Positions 35,468 to 44,682 are shown, numbered from the stretch's first letter. The stretch is DNA of 64,000 nt from an uncultured Litoreibacter sp. (GCA_947501685.1 CANMWQ010000003.1:186001-250000), one strand, 5' to 3'. Notes: generated by a model not told the origin, from the sequence alone. A program made the numbers and translations.

Positions 35468-36841
35468 TTACATCAACTTGCGGCGCCGTGTCACGTGAAT
35501 ATCCAGATCCGTGACCTTTTTTCTCAAAGTATTCCGGTTGATCCCCAAAAGGTCAGCGCATTTGGCCTGATTGCCCGCCGTCGCATCGAGCGCGATCTCA
35601 ATGAGCGGCAGCTCCACTTCACGCAGGATCCGGCCATAAAGACCGGGCGGCGGCAGCACGCCACCATGCAGATCAAAATAGCGCCGCAGGTGTTTGCTCA
35701 CGGCAGCAGACAGCTTTTCGGCATCGCCCCCGCCCATCAGCGGCTCGATCTCGGGCTGGTTGCCCAGCACCAACTCCACCTCCGCTTGACCGATCTGTGG
35801 CTCCTGAGAGGTCACGATCAGGCGGCGCACGGTGTTTTCCAGCTGCCGCACATTGCCGGGCCAGCTATAGGCGCGGATCATCTCCAGTGCGCCTTTGCTC
35901 AGCTCCTTATGCGGGCCGCCGTCGCGTTCCGCCCGCGCCAGAAAATGCTCCGCCAGCAGCGGGATGTCATCCACACGTTCCCTCAAAGACGGGATGCTCA
36001 GCGTCACGCCGCAAAGCCGATAGAACAGATCTTGGCGCAACGCACCCCGGTCCAGCTTTTCCATCAGGTCCTGCTGGCTGGCCGCCATGATCCGCGGCGC
36101 GTCATCGGTCAGGCTGTCGAGCATCCGCACCAGCCGCGCCTGCGCGTCGGCGTCGTAATCGCCAACCTCGTCAAACAGCACGGAGCCGCCCTTGGCCCGG
36201 CTCAGGATCGTCGCAGGCCCGTCAATATCTGCCAGATCCTTCGGGGTCACGGTCACAAATGGCAGCGTGCGCCTATCGGAGAAATCATGAATCGCCCGTG
36301 CAATCAGGCTTTTGCCGGTGCCGCTTTCGCCGGTGATCATCACCGCCAGCTCCGTGTTCACCACCTGCGCCACCAGCTTGTAGAGCGCCTGCATCGCGGG
36401 CGTCCGCCCGATCAACGGCAGCTCCTCTCCGGTCTGATCCGCCTGAGACGGCGCATCCACGTTGCGCGCCACCACCCGTTTGCGCTCCAACGCGCGGTTG
36501 GCGCGTTTCATCAGGTCCGGCAGGTCGAACGGTTTGGGCAGGTAGTCATAGGCCTCTGCCTCATTAGCCGCGATTGCCGTCGTGATCGTGTTCTGAGCCG
36601 AAATGACGATCACCGGCAGGCCGGGCCGCAGCCGCAACATCTCCGGCAGCGCCTCGATCCCATTGCCATCCGGCATCATCACATCCGAGATCACCAGATC
36701 GCCCTTGCCCTCGCCCACCCAGCGCATCAGCGTCGTCAGCGAGCTTGTCGCATGCACCTTGCACCCGGCCCGCGTCAGGGCCTGCGTCAACACGGTGCGG
36801 ATGGTGCGGTCGTCATCGGCGACCAGAACTGTGCCGTCCAT
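35468..36841 (-). CDS. ntrC: Nitrogen regulator NtrC, sigma-70 type lacking GAFTGA
   Basis: 457 residues: receiver domain with phospho-Asp in [14 protein letters not shown] near 54, AAA+ domain with Walker [16 protein letters not shown] and [13 protein letters not shown], and a C-terminal Fis helix-turn-helix ([20 protein letters not shown]). Between the Walker motifs, where sigma-54 activators have ESELFGHxxGAFTGA, this protein has [18 protein letters not shown] with the loop deleted. Rhodobacter capsulatus NtrC has the same loss and activates the sigma-70 enzyme, so the same is expected here. The ATG directly abuts the ntrB stop on the other side (no gap). Confidence 0.95.
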   Translation of the reverse strand: MDGTVLVADDDRTIRTVLTQALTRAGCKVHATSSLTTLMRWVGEGKGDLVISDVMMPDGNGIEALPEMLRLRPGLPVIVISAQNTITTAIAANEAEAYDYLPKPFDLPDLMKRANRALERKRVVARNVDAPSQADQTGEELPLIGRTPAMQALYKLVAQVVNTELAVMITGESGTGKSLIARAIHDFSDRRTLPFVTVTPKDLADIDGPATILSRAKGGSVLFDEVGDYDADAQARLVRMLDSLTDDAPRIMAASQQDLMEKLDRGALRQDLFYRLCGVTLSIPSLRERVDDIPLLAEHFLARAERDGGPHKELSKGALEMIRAYSWPGNVRQLENTVRRLIVTSQEPQIGQAEVELVLGNQPEIEPLMGGGDAEKLSAAVSKHLRRYFDLHGGVLPPPGLYGRILREVELPLIEIALDATAGNQAKCADLLGINRNTLRKKVTDLDIHVTRRRKLM

Positions 36842-37942
36842 CTAAGTCTCCTTATCGGTTTGGTTGGGGGCCATAGTCGACGCCATGGGCAGCGAAATGC
36901 GAAACACGGTGCGGCCGGGCACGGAGGTCACGGCGATCCAGCCGTCATGCTCCGCGACAATCTTGCTCACCAGCGCCAGCCCCAGCCCGGTGCCGTTCTC
37001 CCGGCCCGAGACAAACGGCTCGAACACGTCGCCTGCAAGCCCCGGCGGCAGGCCCGGCCCGTCATCAATCACCTCGATATTCAGCGGCACCGAAACGCGG
37101 CTGCCATCGGGGCGAGAGACGCGCAGGGATTGCTCGTAAAACGTGTGCACGGTGATCGTGCCGCCATTCGGCTGCGCCTCAGACGCGTTTTTCAGCAGGT
37201 TCAAAAACACCTGCACCAGTTGATCCGGGTCGGCGAAGGTCGGCGGCAAGGACGGGTCATACTCCTCCGCGATTTTCATATGCGCGCCAAAGCCCACGGC
37301 AGCGGATTTGCGCACCCGGTCCAGCACGTCATGCAGGTTGACCGCGCGCCGCTCAGGGGGGCGCAGATTGCCAAACTGTTCCACCTGATCAAGCAGCTGC
37401 ACGATGCGGCGGCTCTCGGCCACAATCAGATCGGTCAGCTCCTGATCCGCAGGCTCAAGGTTCATCGACAAAAGCTGCGCCGCCCCGGTGATGCCCGCCA
37501 GCGGGTTCTTGATCTCATGGGCCAGCATCTCCGCCATGCCAATCGCGGATTTGGCCGCCGATTTGCTTTGCAGGGCTTGCCCCATCTTATCGGCAATCTC
37601 GCGCGGCTTCATCAGGATCAGGATATAGCCCGGTCGGTCCACAAGGCTGGAAAACTGGATATTGCTCTGCACCGGCGCGCGCTCGCCAGAGCCCACATCC
37701 ACGTTGTTCACAAACAAGGGCGCGTTGTCGCGCCTGATCCTTGTCACGGCCTCGTCCAGCGGCGCGTCCACATGGATCATGTCCCAGACGGGTCGGTCTT
37801 TAAGCGATCTTGCAGAGAGGTTCAGAAACGTCTCCATCGCCGTGTTGACCTCGAAGATTATGTTGTCGGGGTCGATCACCACCCCCGGCAGCGGCAGTGA
37901 GGTCCAAAGCGTCTCGAAGAAGGGCGCGTTCATTTCATTCAT
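36842..37942 (-). CDS. ntrB: Nitrogen sensor kinase/phosphatase NtrB
   Basis: 366 residues, soluble. PAS domain (LPGVVIDPDNIIFEVNTAMETFL), phospho-His in MLAHEIKNPLAGITGAAQLL near 150, N-box NLLKNASEAQ, G-boxes DDGPGLPPGLAGDVFEPF and GTGLGLALVSKIVAEHDGW. It phosphorylates NtrC in nitrogen shortage, controlled by PII. Start ATG 37942 overlaps the dus stop (ATGA). The frame remains open much further upstream, but that part is a shadow of dus. Confidence 0.96.
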   Translation of the reverse strand: MNEMNAPFFETLWTSLPLPGVVIDPDNIIFEVNTAMETFLNLSARSLKDRPVWDMIHVDAPLDEAVTRIRRDNAPLFVNNVDVGSGERAPVQSNIQFSSLVDRPGYILILMKPREIADKMGQALQSKSAAKSAIGMAEMLAHEIKNPLAGITGAAQLLSMNLEPADQELTDLIVAESRRIVQLLDQVEQFGNLRPPERRAVNLHDVLDRVRKSAAVGFGAHMKIAEEYDPSLPPTFADPDQLVQVFLNLLKNASEAQPNGGTITVHTFYEQSLRVSRPDGSRVSVPLNIEVIDDGPGLPPGLAGDVFEPFVSGRENGTGLGLALVSKIVAEHDGWIAVTSVPGRTVFRISLPMASTMAPNQTDKET

Positions 37943-38919
37943 GCCGCGACCTCCTGCGGGATCAGCGCCTCTGCGATCAGCTCCAACACGGCGGCGGGCT
38001 CTTTGGCCGTCAGCACCTCCCGCCGCAACGCCGCTGGCGTGCCGGTATGATCCATGTACCACCCCAAATGTTTGCGAGAGACCCGAGGCCCCAGCACAGG
38101 CCCGTAAAAATCCTGCATCGCCTCGTAATGTGCGCAGACCAGATCGATCAGCGCCGCGCCTTGCGGGGCCTCTGGCACCCGGTCGCCCTGCAATTCCGCC
38201 GCAACCTGCGCCAAAAGCCAGGGCCGCCCCTGCGCCCCGCGCCCGATCATCACGCCGTCCGCGCCTGACAGCTTCAACGCCTTGCGCGCCGTGGCCGCGT
38301 CCACAATGTCGCCATTGGCAATCACCGGGATGCTCACCGCGTCTTTCACGGCCCGGATCGCTGCCCAATCTGCATGGCCCTTGTAGAACTGGCAGCGTGT
38401 CCGCCCGTGGATCGTGATCATCTGAATGCCCGCCGCTTCCGCCCGTTTGGCCAGCGTGGGCGCATTTAACAAAGCATCGTCCCAGCCCAGCCGGGTTTTC
38501 AGAGTCACCGGCAGCTCGGTCGCCTCTACCACCGCCTCGATCAGCGTCAGCGCGTGGTCCAGATCGCGCAGCAGCGCCGAGCCGGAATAGCCGCTGACCA
38601 CCTTTTTGGCCGGACAGCCCATGTTGATGTCGATGATCTTCGCGCCATTTGCCGCGACCATCCTTGCGGCTTCGGCCATCCAATGCGCCTCGCGGCCCGC
38701 CAGTTGCACGGCGGTGTTGGCACTGTCAAAGCCCAGCTCCGCCTTCTCGCGCACGCCTGGTTTGGCCTGCACCATCTCTTGGCTGGCCACCATTTCCGAG
38801 ACGACCAGCCCCGCACCGAAACCCGACACGAGCTCGCGAAACGGCAGGTCCGTGATCCCGGCCAATGGAGCCAGAAAAACCGGGACGTCAATCTGTGTGC
38901 CTGCCAGCGAAATGGCCAA
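37939..38919 (-). CDS. dus: tRNA-dihydrouridine synthase (DusB/NifR3 type)
   Basis: About 326 residues. TIM-barrel FMN enzyme: FLAPLAGITDLPFRELV at the start, the catalytic cysteine in DINMGCPAKKVVSGYSGSALL, LKTRLGWD, IHGRTRCQFYKGHADW and GVMIGRGAQGRPWLL. It reduces uridine to dihydrouridine in tRNA. The linkage nifR3-ntrB-ntrC is the classic Rhodobacter order. I favour TTG 38919, which has AAGGA 8 bases before it and begins right before the conserved part; a TTG at 38964 would add 15 basic residues. No ATG is available before the first motif. Confidence 0.93.
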   Translation of the reverse strand: MAISLAGTQIDVPVFLAPLAGITDLPFRELVSGFGAGLVVSEMVASQEMVQAKPGVREKAELGFDSANTAVQLAGREAHWMAEAARMVAANGAKIIDINMGCPAKKVVSGYSGSALLRDLDHALTLIEAVVEATELPVTLKTRLGWDDALLNAPTLAKRAEAAGIQMITIHGRTRCQFYKGHADWAAIRAVKDAVSIPVIANGDIVDAATARKALKLSGADGVMIGRGAQGRPWLLAQVAAELQGDRVPEAPQGAALIDLVCAHYEAMQDFYGPVLGPRVSRKHLGWYMDHTGTPAALRREVLTAKEPAAVLELIAEALIPQEVAA

Positions 38920-39105
38920 ACGCTTAATCCTTGTGCAACCTCGCCGTTTTGCCCGTTCTTCCAAAGGGCTGCAATGTCTAGCGCCTCAGATTTAGGCGAA
39001 ATACCGCAAATGCTCAAAATTTAGGCGTACGATCTGCCCGTTGCCCCCAACACGGCGAAACCATAGAGATAACGCAGGATATCCGAAAAAACAGACGAGC
39101 AGATC

Positions 39106-39585
39106 ATGGATGTAAGAACAGGCAACGGGTTTGACGTGCACCGCTTCGGCCCCGGAGACCACGTGATGCTGTGCGGCATCGCCATCCCCCATAATCGCGG
39201 CTTGCAAGGCCATTCCGACGCTGATGTGGGCCTGCACACGATCACCGACGCCATTTACGGAGCCCTCGCGGAAGGTGATATCGGCCAGCATTTCCCGCCT
39301 TCTGACCCGCAATGGAAAGGCGCGGAGAGCCATATTTTCCTGACCCATGCCGCAGAACTGGCCCGCTCCAAAGGATTTTCCATCACCCATGTCGATTGCA
39401 CCCTGATCTGCGAGCACCCCAAAGTTGGCCCCCATGCTTTAGCTATGCGCCACAAGTTGCAGGAATTGCTGGGTATTTCTCTGGACCGAATCTCCGTCAA
39501 AGCCACCACCTCCGAGCGGCTCGGCTTTACCGGACGCGGCGAGGGCATCGCCTGCATGACCACCGCGACGCTGGTGAAATCATGA
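39106..39585 (+). CDS. ispF: 2-C-methyl-D-erythritol 2,4-cyclodiphosphate synthase
   Basis: 159 residues, the monofunctional length. Metal-binding D and H in [15 protein letters not shown], the [30 protein letters not shown] signature (read in parts), and [17 protein letters not shown] at the end. It closes the cyclodiphosphate ring in the MEP isoprenoid pathway. It is not fused to IspD here and no ispD is visible in the window, though many alphaproteobacteria have the two fused. It overlaps pgpA by ATGA. Confidence 0.96.
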   Translation: MDVRTGNGFDVHRFGPGDHVMLCGIAIPHNRGLQGHSDADVGLHTITDAIYGALAEGDIGQHFPPSDPQWKGAESHIFLTHAAELARSKGFSITHVDCTLICEHPKVGPHALAMRHKLQELLGISLDRISVKATTSERLGFTGRGEGIACMTTATLVKS

Positions 39586-40064
39586 TCGCCAAGCTCATCG
39601 TCACCGTCGCAGGCATCGGCTATCTGAAACCCGCGCCCGGCACATGGGGCTCTGCCGCCGCCCTTCCCTTTGCATGGGTCCTGTGGCTGATCGCGGGCTG
39701 GCCGTTTTTGGCCCTCGCCATCGTTTCAGGCTTTCTCAAAGGCTGGTGGGGCACGGCCAAATACATCGCGGAGGGCGACAATCACGACCCGTCCGAAGTG
39801 GTCATCGACGAGCTTGTTGGCCAGTGGATCGCCCTTTTGCCCATAGCCATCGGAGCCAGCCACGCAGGCGTGTCCTTCTGGGCCCTCTGGCCCGGCATCC
39901 TCACCGCCTTCATCGCCTTCCGGCTGTTTGACATCTGGAAACCCGGCCCCATCGGCTGGGCCGACCGGCGCGGAGACGCGCTTGGCGTCATGCTTGATGA
40001 CGTGATTGCGGGGCTTTTCGCCGCTGTGATTGTCCTCCTCGGGGCCTACATTTCTCATGGATAA
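39582..40064 (+). CDS. pgpA: Phosphatidylglycerophosphatase A
   Basis: 160 residues from ATG 39582. PgpA family: [16 protein letters not shown] near the N-terminus, the acidic [17 protein letters not shown] motif, [18 protein letters not shown] and the conserved [13 protein letters not shown], with about four membrane helices. It removes phosphate from phosphatidylglycerophosphate to make phosphatidylglycerol. Overlaps ispF (ATGA) and the next gene (8 bases), so the three form one operon. Confidence 0.94.
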   Translation: MIAKLIVTVAGIGYLKPAPGTWGSAAALPFAWVLWLIAGWPFLALAIVSGFLKGWWGTAKYIAEGDNHDPSEVVIDELVGQWIALLPIAIGASHAGVSFWALWPGILTAFIAFRLFDIWKPGPIGWADRRGDALGVMLDDVIAGLFAAVIVLLGAYISHG

Positions 40065-40536
40065 CCCGCTGGAAACCCTTGCAAAACAGGTACTCGACGC
40101 GGCCCGTGCCAAGAATATCCGCATCACCACCGCCGAAAGCTGCACCGGCGGCATGATCGCCGCCGTTCTGACCGCCATCCCCGGCAGCTCAGACGTGTTC
40201 GATCGGGGCTTTGTCACCTATTCCAACGCCGCCAAGCAGGACATGTTGGGCGTCCAAAACAAAACGCTCTCAGCCCATGGCGCGGTCTCCGAGGAGATCG
40301 CCGCCGAAATGGCCAAGGGCGCGCTCGCAAACTCCCAAGCCCATCTCGCCGTCTCCGTCACCGGCATCGCAGGCCCCGGCGGCTCCGAGCACAAACCCGA
40401 GGGCCGCGTCTGTTTCGGCACCGCGCAAGCCGGGCCGGGTCATACCGAAACCGTGGAGTTCGGCCCCCTTGGCCGCCAACAGGTCCGCGACGCGGCAACC
40501 CGCCATGCGCTGACCCTGCTGCTCAAAGCGCTCTGA
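40057..40536 (+). CDS. pncC: CinA C-terminal-type nicotinamide-nucleotide amidohydrolase
   Basis: 159 residues from ATG 40057. The stand-alone CinA-C domain: TTAESCTGGMIAAVLTAIPGSS near the start, with the catalytic serine in ESCTGG, then RGFVTYSNAAKQDMLGV and SVTGIAGPGG. It hydrolyses NMN to nicotinate mononucleotide in pyridine nucleotide salvage. The N-terminal CinA domain is absent, as in E. coli PncC. Third gene of the ispF-pgpA operon. Confidence 0.92.
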   Translation: MDNPLETLAKQVLDAARAKNIRITTAESCTGGMIAAVLTAIPGSSDVFDRGFVTYSNAAKQDMLGVQNKTLSAHGAVSEEIAAEMAKGALANSQAHLAVSVTGIAGPGGSEHKPEGRVCFGTAQAGPGHTETVEFGPLGRQQVRDAATRHALTLLLKAL

Positions 40537-40704
40537 CTCCAAACTGCCGCAAAATTCGCCACGCCCAAGCAAAACTGCACAAAATTCGCGCAGTTTCGGT
40601 TTTGCTGCCTCTCTAGGCACCCGCGCAGGCAAATGCCTCTTTTATTCGCGCCGCCAAACCGTTTCTTGCCCTCACGCAATACCAAAACGAGGGGGGAAAT
40701 CGCC

Positions 40705-41886
40705 ATGGTAGGTGCAGATACCGCATGGATCATCGTCGCAACGGCACTGGTGCTGTTCATGACATTACCGGGGCTCGCCCTCTTTTACGGAGGCCTCGTG
40801 CGCGCGCGCAACGTGCTCTCCGTCTTCATGCATTGCTACGCCATTGCCTGCCTGATGAGCGTGCTCTGGCTCGCCGTCGGCTACTCCATCGCGTTCGGCG
40901 GCGGCACGTCGGGCTACTGGGGCGGTTTGGACAAAATGTTCCTCTCAGGCATCGACGCAGACACGCTGTCAGGCACCCTGCCCGAGGTCCTCTTCTTCGC
41001 CTTCCAAATGACCTTCGCCATCATCACACCCGCCCTGATCGTCGGCGCATATGTCGAACGCATCGGCTTTGGCTTCGTGCTGACCTTCTCGGGCCTCTGG
41101 ATGCTCTTGTGCTACGCGCCGGTCGTCCACTGGATCTGGGGCGGCGGCATGATGGCTGATGGCGGCATCTTCGGCGAAATAGGCGTACGCGATTTCGCAG
41201 GCGGCATCGTGGTACATGAAACCGCAGGGCTCGCCGCGCTGGTGCTCGCCATTTTCCTTGGGGCCCGCAAAGACGCCAGCAAGCCGCCGCATAATCCCGG
41301 CATGGTGATGATCGGTGCGGCCATGCTCTGGGTCGGCTGGTTTGGCTTCAATGGTGGCTCGCAACTGGCCGCGGATGGCGGGGCCGCCATGGCGCTGACC
41401 GTCACCCATATCTCTGCCGCAACCGCCTCGCTGACATGGGCGCTGTGGGAGAAGATCAAATTCGGCAAAGCCTCCCTTGTGGGTCTGGTCACAGGCACCA
41501 TCGCAGGCCTCGCCTCGATCACGCCAGCCTCCGGTTTCGTGGGCCCTGTCGAGGCGCTCGTCATCGGCGCTGTCGCAGGCGTGCTGTGCCAGGAAGCCGT
41601 CAACCTGATCCGCAACATGTTCAAGATCGACGACACGCTGGACGTGTTCGCAGTTCACGGCGTGGGCGGCATTTTCGGCACGATCATGATCGCGGCTTTC
41701 GGCCAAGGCGCTTGGGTGGCCCAGCTGGGCGGGCTCGCTGTGGTAGGGGTTTACACCATTGTCGTGACGGTTGTTCTCGTCAAACTGGTCGGGCTGGTCA
41801 CGCCGTTCCGCGTCGATGCGGAAGCGGAGACAACGGGGCTCGACCTCACACAGCACGGCGAACGCGCCTACGACATCACGTCCTAG
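40705..41886 (+). CDS. amtB: Ammonium transporter
   Basis: 393 residues, 11 helices, no signal peptide. Amt features: GLALFYGGLVRARNVLSV, the first conserved pore histidine in GGIVVHETAGLAAL near 170, WFGFNGGSQL, and the second in FAVHGVGGIFGT near 315. Start ATG 40705 has GAGGGGGGA 8 bases before it. Unlike in most proteobacteria no glnK precedes it. The upstream 170 bases contain CTGC-N11-GCAG (within ACTGCACAAAATTCGCGCAGT), which could be an NtrC site, but I am not sure. Being near ntrBC it is probably nitrogen-regulated. Confidence 0.95.
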   Translation: MVGADTAWIIVATALVLFMTLPGLALFYGGLVRARNVLSVFMHCYAIACLMSVLWLAVGYSIAFGGGTSGYWGGLDKMFLSGIDADTLSGTLPEVLFFAFQMTFAIITPALIVGAYVERIGFGFVLTFSGLWMLLCYAPVVHWIWGGGMMADGGIFGEIGVRDFAGGIVVHETAGLAALVLAIFLGARKDASKPPHNPGMVMIGAAMLWVGWFGFNGGSQLAADGGAAMALTVTHISAATASLTWALWEKIKFGKASLVGLVTGTIAGLASITPASGFVGPVEALVIGAVAGVLCQEAVNLIRNMFKIDDTLDVFAVHGVGGIFGTIMIAAFGQGAWVAQLGGLAVVGVYTIVVTVVLVKLVGLVTPFRVDAEAETTGLDLTQHGERAYDITS

Positions 41887-41913
41887 CGCCTCAAAAGAAC
41901 TCTCCCTGAAACT

Positions 41914-41943
41914 GGGCGTCCACCATTGGTGGGCGCTCTTTTT
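41914..41943 (+). terminator. Intrinsic terminator after amtB
   Basis: GCGTCCACC (41916-41924), loop ATT, GGTGGGCGC (41928-41936), one G:T pair, extendable by two pairs on the outside, followed by CTTTTT. A good rho-independent terminator 30 bases after the amtB stop. Confidence 0.85.
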
Positions 41944-42003
41944 GCTGTATAGACTGGGTAGCAGACCTCTTTCAGAAAGCCCGCCCGTGAAACGCGCCAC
42001 AGT

Positions 42004-43074
42004 ATGACAAAGGACTATTCTGCCTTCCTGCCCGGCGGCTCCACGCCCAAGCCGGAACGATCCACCATCGACGCTTTGGGCTGGCAGGCGTTCTTCTCCG
42101 CCCAGCTCAGTGTCGAAGAGCTGACCGACACGCCCCCCATCCGCGTCACCCAAGTGCACCGCAACACGTTGCGGATCATGGGCAACGGGATTGACGACAC
42201 CATTCCGCATGCGTTTGAGGCCACTGTCGGCGACTGGCTGCTGTTTGACGCCAAGAGCTATAAACCCACCCGCCTGCTGGAGCGCAAAAGCCTGATCAAG
42301 CGCCGCGCGCCGGGGCATGACCGCTCCATCCAGCTGATCGCGGCCAATATCGAAACCGCCTTCGTCACCACCTCCTGCAACGCCGATTTCAACATCGCCC
42401 GGCTGGAGCGCTACATTGCCTTGGCTTTTGAGGCCGAAATTGACCCGGTGATCCTGCTGACCAAATCCGACATGAGCGATGACACCGAAACCTACATCGC
42501 CCAAGCGCAAACCATCTCGCCCGAGATCCCCGTCATCGCACTGGACGCCCGCAACAGTGACCCGCGCGACAAACTCGCCCCGTGGTGCAAACCCGGCCGC
42601 ACCGTCGCCTTCCTTGGCTCTTCGGGCGTCGGCAAATCGACCTTGACCAATGCGCTGGCAGGCTCCGACGATATCGCCACGGCGGGCATCCGCGAAGACG
42701 ACGCCCGCGGACGCCACACCACCACCAGCCGGCAATTGCATATCATCAAAGACGGCTGCGTCGTCCTCGACACGCCCGGCATGCGGGAGCTGCAACTAAC
42801 CGATGCCACCTCTGGCATTGAGGAAGTGTTCGCCGATCTCCATGACCTCTCCACCCAATGCAAATTCAACGACTGCAAACACGACACCGAACCGGGCTGC
42901 GCCGTCACCGCCGCCTTGGACCGCGGCGAGATTGACGCCCCTCGCATGGCCCGCTGGCGCAAGCTGATGGCGGAAGAAGAGTTCAACTCCGCCTCCCTCG
43001 CCCAGCGCAAGAGCAAAGACAAAGTGCTGGGGAAGACAATCAAGCAGATCAAAAAGACCAAGCCGCGCAAATGA
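42004..43074 (+). CDS. rsgA: Ribosome small-subunit biogenesis GTPase RsgA
   Basis: 356 residues. Order of motifs is circularly permuted as in all RsgA: the OB-fold part first, then G4 LLTKSD, G5-like region, then G1 GSSGVGKSTLTNALAG, G2 area GRHTTTSRQLH and G3 DTPGMREL. The C-terminal zinc module is CKFNDCKHDTEPGC. It helps late 30S maturation. The N-terminus is about 40 residues longer than E. coli RsgA. Single gene after the amtB terminator. Confidence 0.94.
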   Translation: MTKDYSAFLPGGSTPKPERSTIDALGWQAFFSAQLSVEELTDTPPIRVTQVHRNTLRIMGNGIDDTIPHAFEATVGDWLLFDAKSYKPTRLLERKSLIKRRAPGHDRSIQLIAANIETAFVTTSCNADFNIARLERYIALAFEAEIDPVILLTKSDMSDDTETYIAQAQTISPEIPVIALDARNSDPRDKLAPWCKPGRTVAFLGSSGVGKSTLTNALAGSDDIATAGIREDDARGRHTTTSRQLHIIKDGCVVLDTPGMRELQLTDATSGIEEVFADLHDLSTQCKFNDCKHDTEPGCAVTAALDRGEIDAPRMARWRKLMAEEEFNSASLAQRKSKDKVLGKTIKQIKKTKPRK

Positions 43075-43099
43075 GAGCCGCGCACATGAGACCCGACAC

Positions 43100-43477
43100 A
43101 TGAACCTGAGAAAACTCCATGGCAGTTTCGGCATCTGCCAATTGCCGCCTGATGCGACAACCCCTGACTGGGCCGACGGGCCGGGTTTCACCGCGCAGAT
43201 CCGCACCGATGGCGAGCTGACCATTCTGTGCCGCGCCGAGCGTATTCCTGAGGGTCAGACATCCGAACTTGGCTGGGCCTGTTTTCGCAGCGTCGGTCCG
43301 TTTGCATTTGATGAGGCCGGGATTGTGGCCTCTCTTGTCTCTCCCATTTCTGCCGCCGGGATCGGGGTCTTTGTGGTCTGTACTTTTGACGGCGAACATA
43401 TCCTCGTGCCGGAGGTCGCCTTTGATCAGGTGGCCGAAATTCTCACGCAGAACGGCCATCAGTTTCTGAGCTCATAA
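43100..43477 (+). CDS. ACT domain-containing protein
   Basis: 125 residues. The layout matches the small ACT-domain family (CASTOR/POLLUX-like fold): TLSIVCRAERIP-like ELTILCRAERIPEG, GWACFRSVGPFAFDEAGIVASL and ISAAGIGVFVVCTFDGEHILVPE, where the last is the ACT beta-alpha unit. Such proteins usually bind amino acids, but the ligand here is unknown. It starts 25 bases after rsgA, so it is probably in the same transcript. Confidence 0.8.
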   Translation: MNLRKLHGSFGICQLPPDATTPDWADGPGFTAQIRTDGELTILCRAERIPEGQTSELGWACFRSVGPFAFDEAGIVASLVSPISAAGIGVFVVCTFDGEHILVPEVAFDQVAEILTQNGHQFLSS

Positions 43478-43564
43478 CCCGACACTCGCGCAGAAAACTG
43501 AAAAAACTCTGAACGGTCTGAGACAGCCCGAAAACCGCCCATAACCTTTCGAATTGGTTAAGGA

Positions 43565-43631
43565 ATTTTGTACAAAAGTTTGGGATATTTTGGGTTTTGG
43601 CCCAAATTATTTTGCCCCATTTTGTACCAAA
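43565..43631. promoter_or_regulatory. Palindrome TTTTGTACAAAA and a second copy upstream of the DUF2852 gene
   Basis: The AT-rich gap 43478-43716 holds a perfect 12-bp palindrome TTTTGTACAAAA (43566-43577), a close second copy ATTTTGTACCAAA (43619-43631) with centres 54 bp apart, and between them TTTGGG-N6-CCCAAA (43589-43606). This looks like a two-site operator. The protein that binds it is not known. Confidence 0.45.
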
Positions 43632-43716
43632 CCCCCTCTGCACCCTTGACCGGGACCGCGTAATGCCCATTTATGTAAATGTGAATAACATTAACTTAAT
43701 CAACAGGAGTATCTAG

Positions 43717-44133
43717 ATGACCACCCTCACCCACAGGTCCCCCTCTTGGCTCGCGCGCGCCGAACTCTGGCTCGACGACCGCGGCAAAGGCGCCTGGATC
43801 GCCGCCATGGTTCTGGGCTTTATCTTCTTCTGGCCCGTAGGCCTCGCCCTTCTCGCCTATATGATATGGAGCAAACGCATGTTCGGCAGCTGTGCCACCC
43901 GTCGCAACACCCAGTCCCCTGCCCGCGCCGCCGGGTTCAAATCCTCCGGCAACACCGCTTTTGACACCTATAAGGCCGACATGCTGAACCGGCTGCAAGA
44001 CGAGCAGCACGCGTTTGAAAGCTTCCTGGAACGCCTGCGCGAAGCCAAGGACAAATCCGAGTTTGACGCCTTCATGGACGAGCGCGCCGAGGCCGCAAGG
44101 GCCCCTAAAGACGGTGACAAGAAAGACGTGTAA
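43717..44133 (+). CDS. DUF2852 family membrane protein
   Basis: 138 residues. One clear hydrophobic region, GAWIAAMVLGFIFFWPVGLALLAYMIW (two short helices or one long), followed by a basic turn and a hydrophilic C-terminal tail with the heptad-like YKADMLNRLQDEQHAFESFLERLREAKDKSEFDAFMDE, which is likely coiled coil. This is the DUF2852 family, common in Rhodobacterales and rhizobia, of unknown function. AACAGGAG is well placed before the ATG. Confidence 0.85.
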   Translation: MTTLTHRSPSWLARAELWLDDRGKGAWIAAMVLGFIFFWPVGLALLAYMIWSKRMFGSCATRRNTQSPARAAGFKSSGNTAFDTYKADMLNRLQDEQHAFESFLERLREAKDKSEFDAFMDERAEAARAPKDGDKKDV

Positions 44134-44226
44134 GCTTCTGCTTTCCATATACAAATGACGCGCGCTAGCACTCGGCGCGCCTCGCAATCCCACAGCTCCC
44201 CCTTCACATTTGAGGCCCCAGCCCCC

Positions 44227-44682
44227 ATGTCCTTCACCATGACAGACACGCATCTTCCCGATCCCGTAACCCAGTCCGAGTTTTACGCAGGCATCCCCGC
44301 CAAGCGGCTTTTGGCATGGATTGTCGATGTCTGCCTGATCGGCGTGATGACCGCCATCGTGGCGACCCTGCCGCTCTTTATTGGCTGGTTCTTTTTCCCG
44401 CTGATTTTTCTGGTGCTCAGCTTCATTTACCGGGTCTCAACCATCACCTCCGGCTCCGCGACATGGGGCATGCGGCTCTTCAATATCGAGCTGCGCAACC
44501 GCGAGGGCCAGCCCCTTGATGGCTCAGAGGCCGTGCTACACACGCTGGGCTACATGGTCGCCGCCGCTTTCTTCCTGCCGCAACTGGCCTCGCTGGCGAT
44601 GATTGCGATCTCGCCCAAATGCCAAGCCTTGCATGACCACCTCTGCGGCACCGCCGCCATCAACAAACCGCAGCGTTACTAA
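44227..44682 (+). CDS. RDD family membrane protein
   Basis: About 151 residues from ATG 44227 (ATG 44239 also possible). The RDD domain: AKRLLAWIVDVCLIGVMTAIVATLP (R and D in helix 1), WFFFPLIFLVLSFIYRVSTITSGSATWGMRLFNIELRN, then a third helix VLHTLGYMVAAAFFLPQLASLAMI and the end CQALHDHLCGTAAI. Members are small transporters or membrane helpers, mostly uncharacterised. Single gene, 93 bases after the DUF2852 gene. Confidence 0.85.
   Translation: MSFTMTDTHLPDPVTQSEFYAGIPAKRLLAWIVDVCLIGVMTAIVATLPLFIGWFFFPLIFLVLSFIYRVSTITSGSATWGMRLFNIELRNREGQPLDGSEAVLHTLGYMVAAAFFLPQLASLAMIAISPKCQALHDHLCGTAAINKPQRY

Noticed and set aside
35399-37900. Open frame of 833 codons on the plus strand
   Set aside because: Antisense to ntrC and ntrB, both of which are full-length with correct motifs.
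37943-38683. N-terminal extension of ntrB in the same frame
   Set aside because: Covers dus in another frame; ntrB with PAS and kinase domains is complete from 37942.
40537-40704. Sigma-54 promoter before amtB
   Set aside because: No TGGCAC-N5-TTGC match that I can find, and NtrC here lacks the sigma-54 contact loop.
40969-42795. Open frame of 608 codons on the minus strand
   Set aside because: Spans amtB, its terminator and rsgA on the opposite strand; not a protein-like composition.
43934-43944. GGTTCAAATCC resembling a tRNA T-arm
   Set aside because: Inside the DUF2852 coding sequence, no acceptor or anticodon arms around it.
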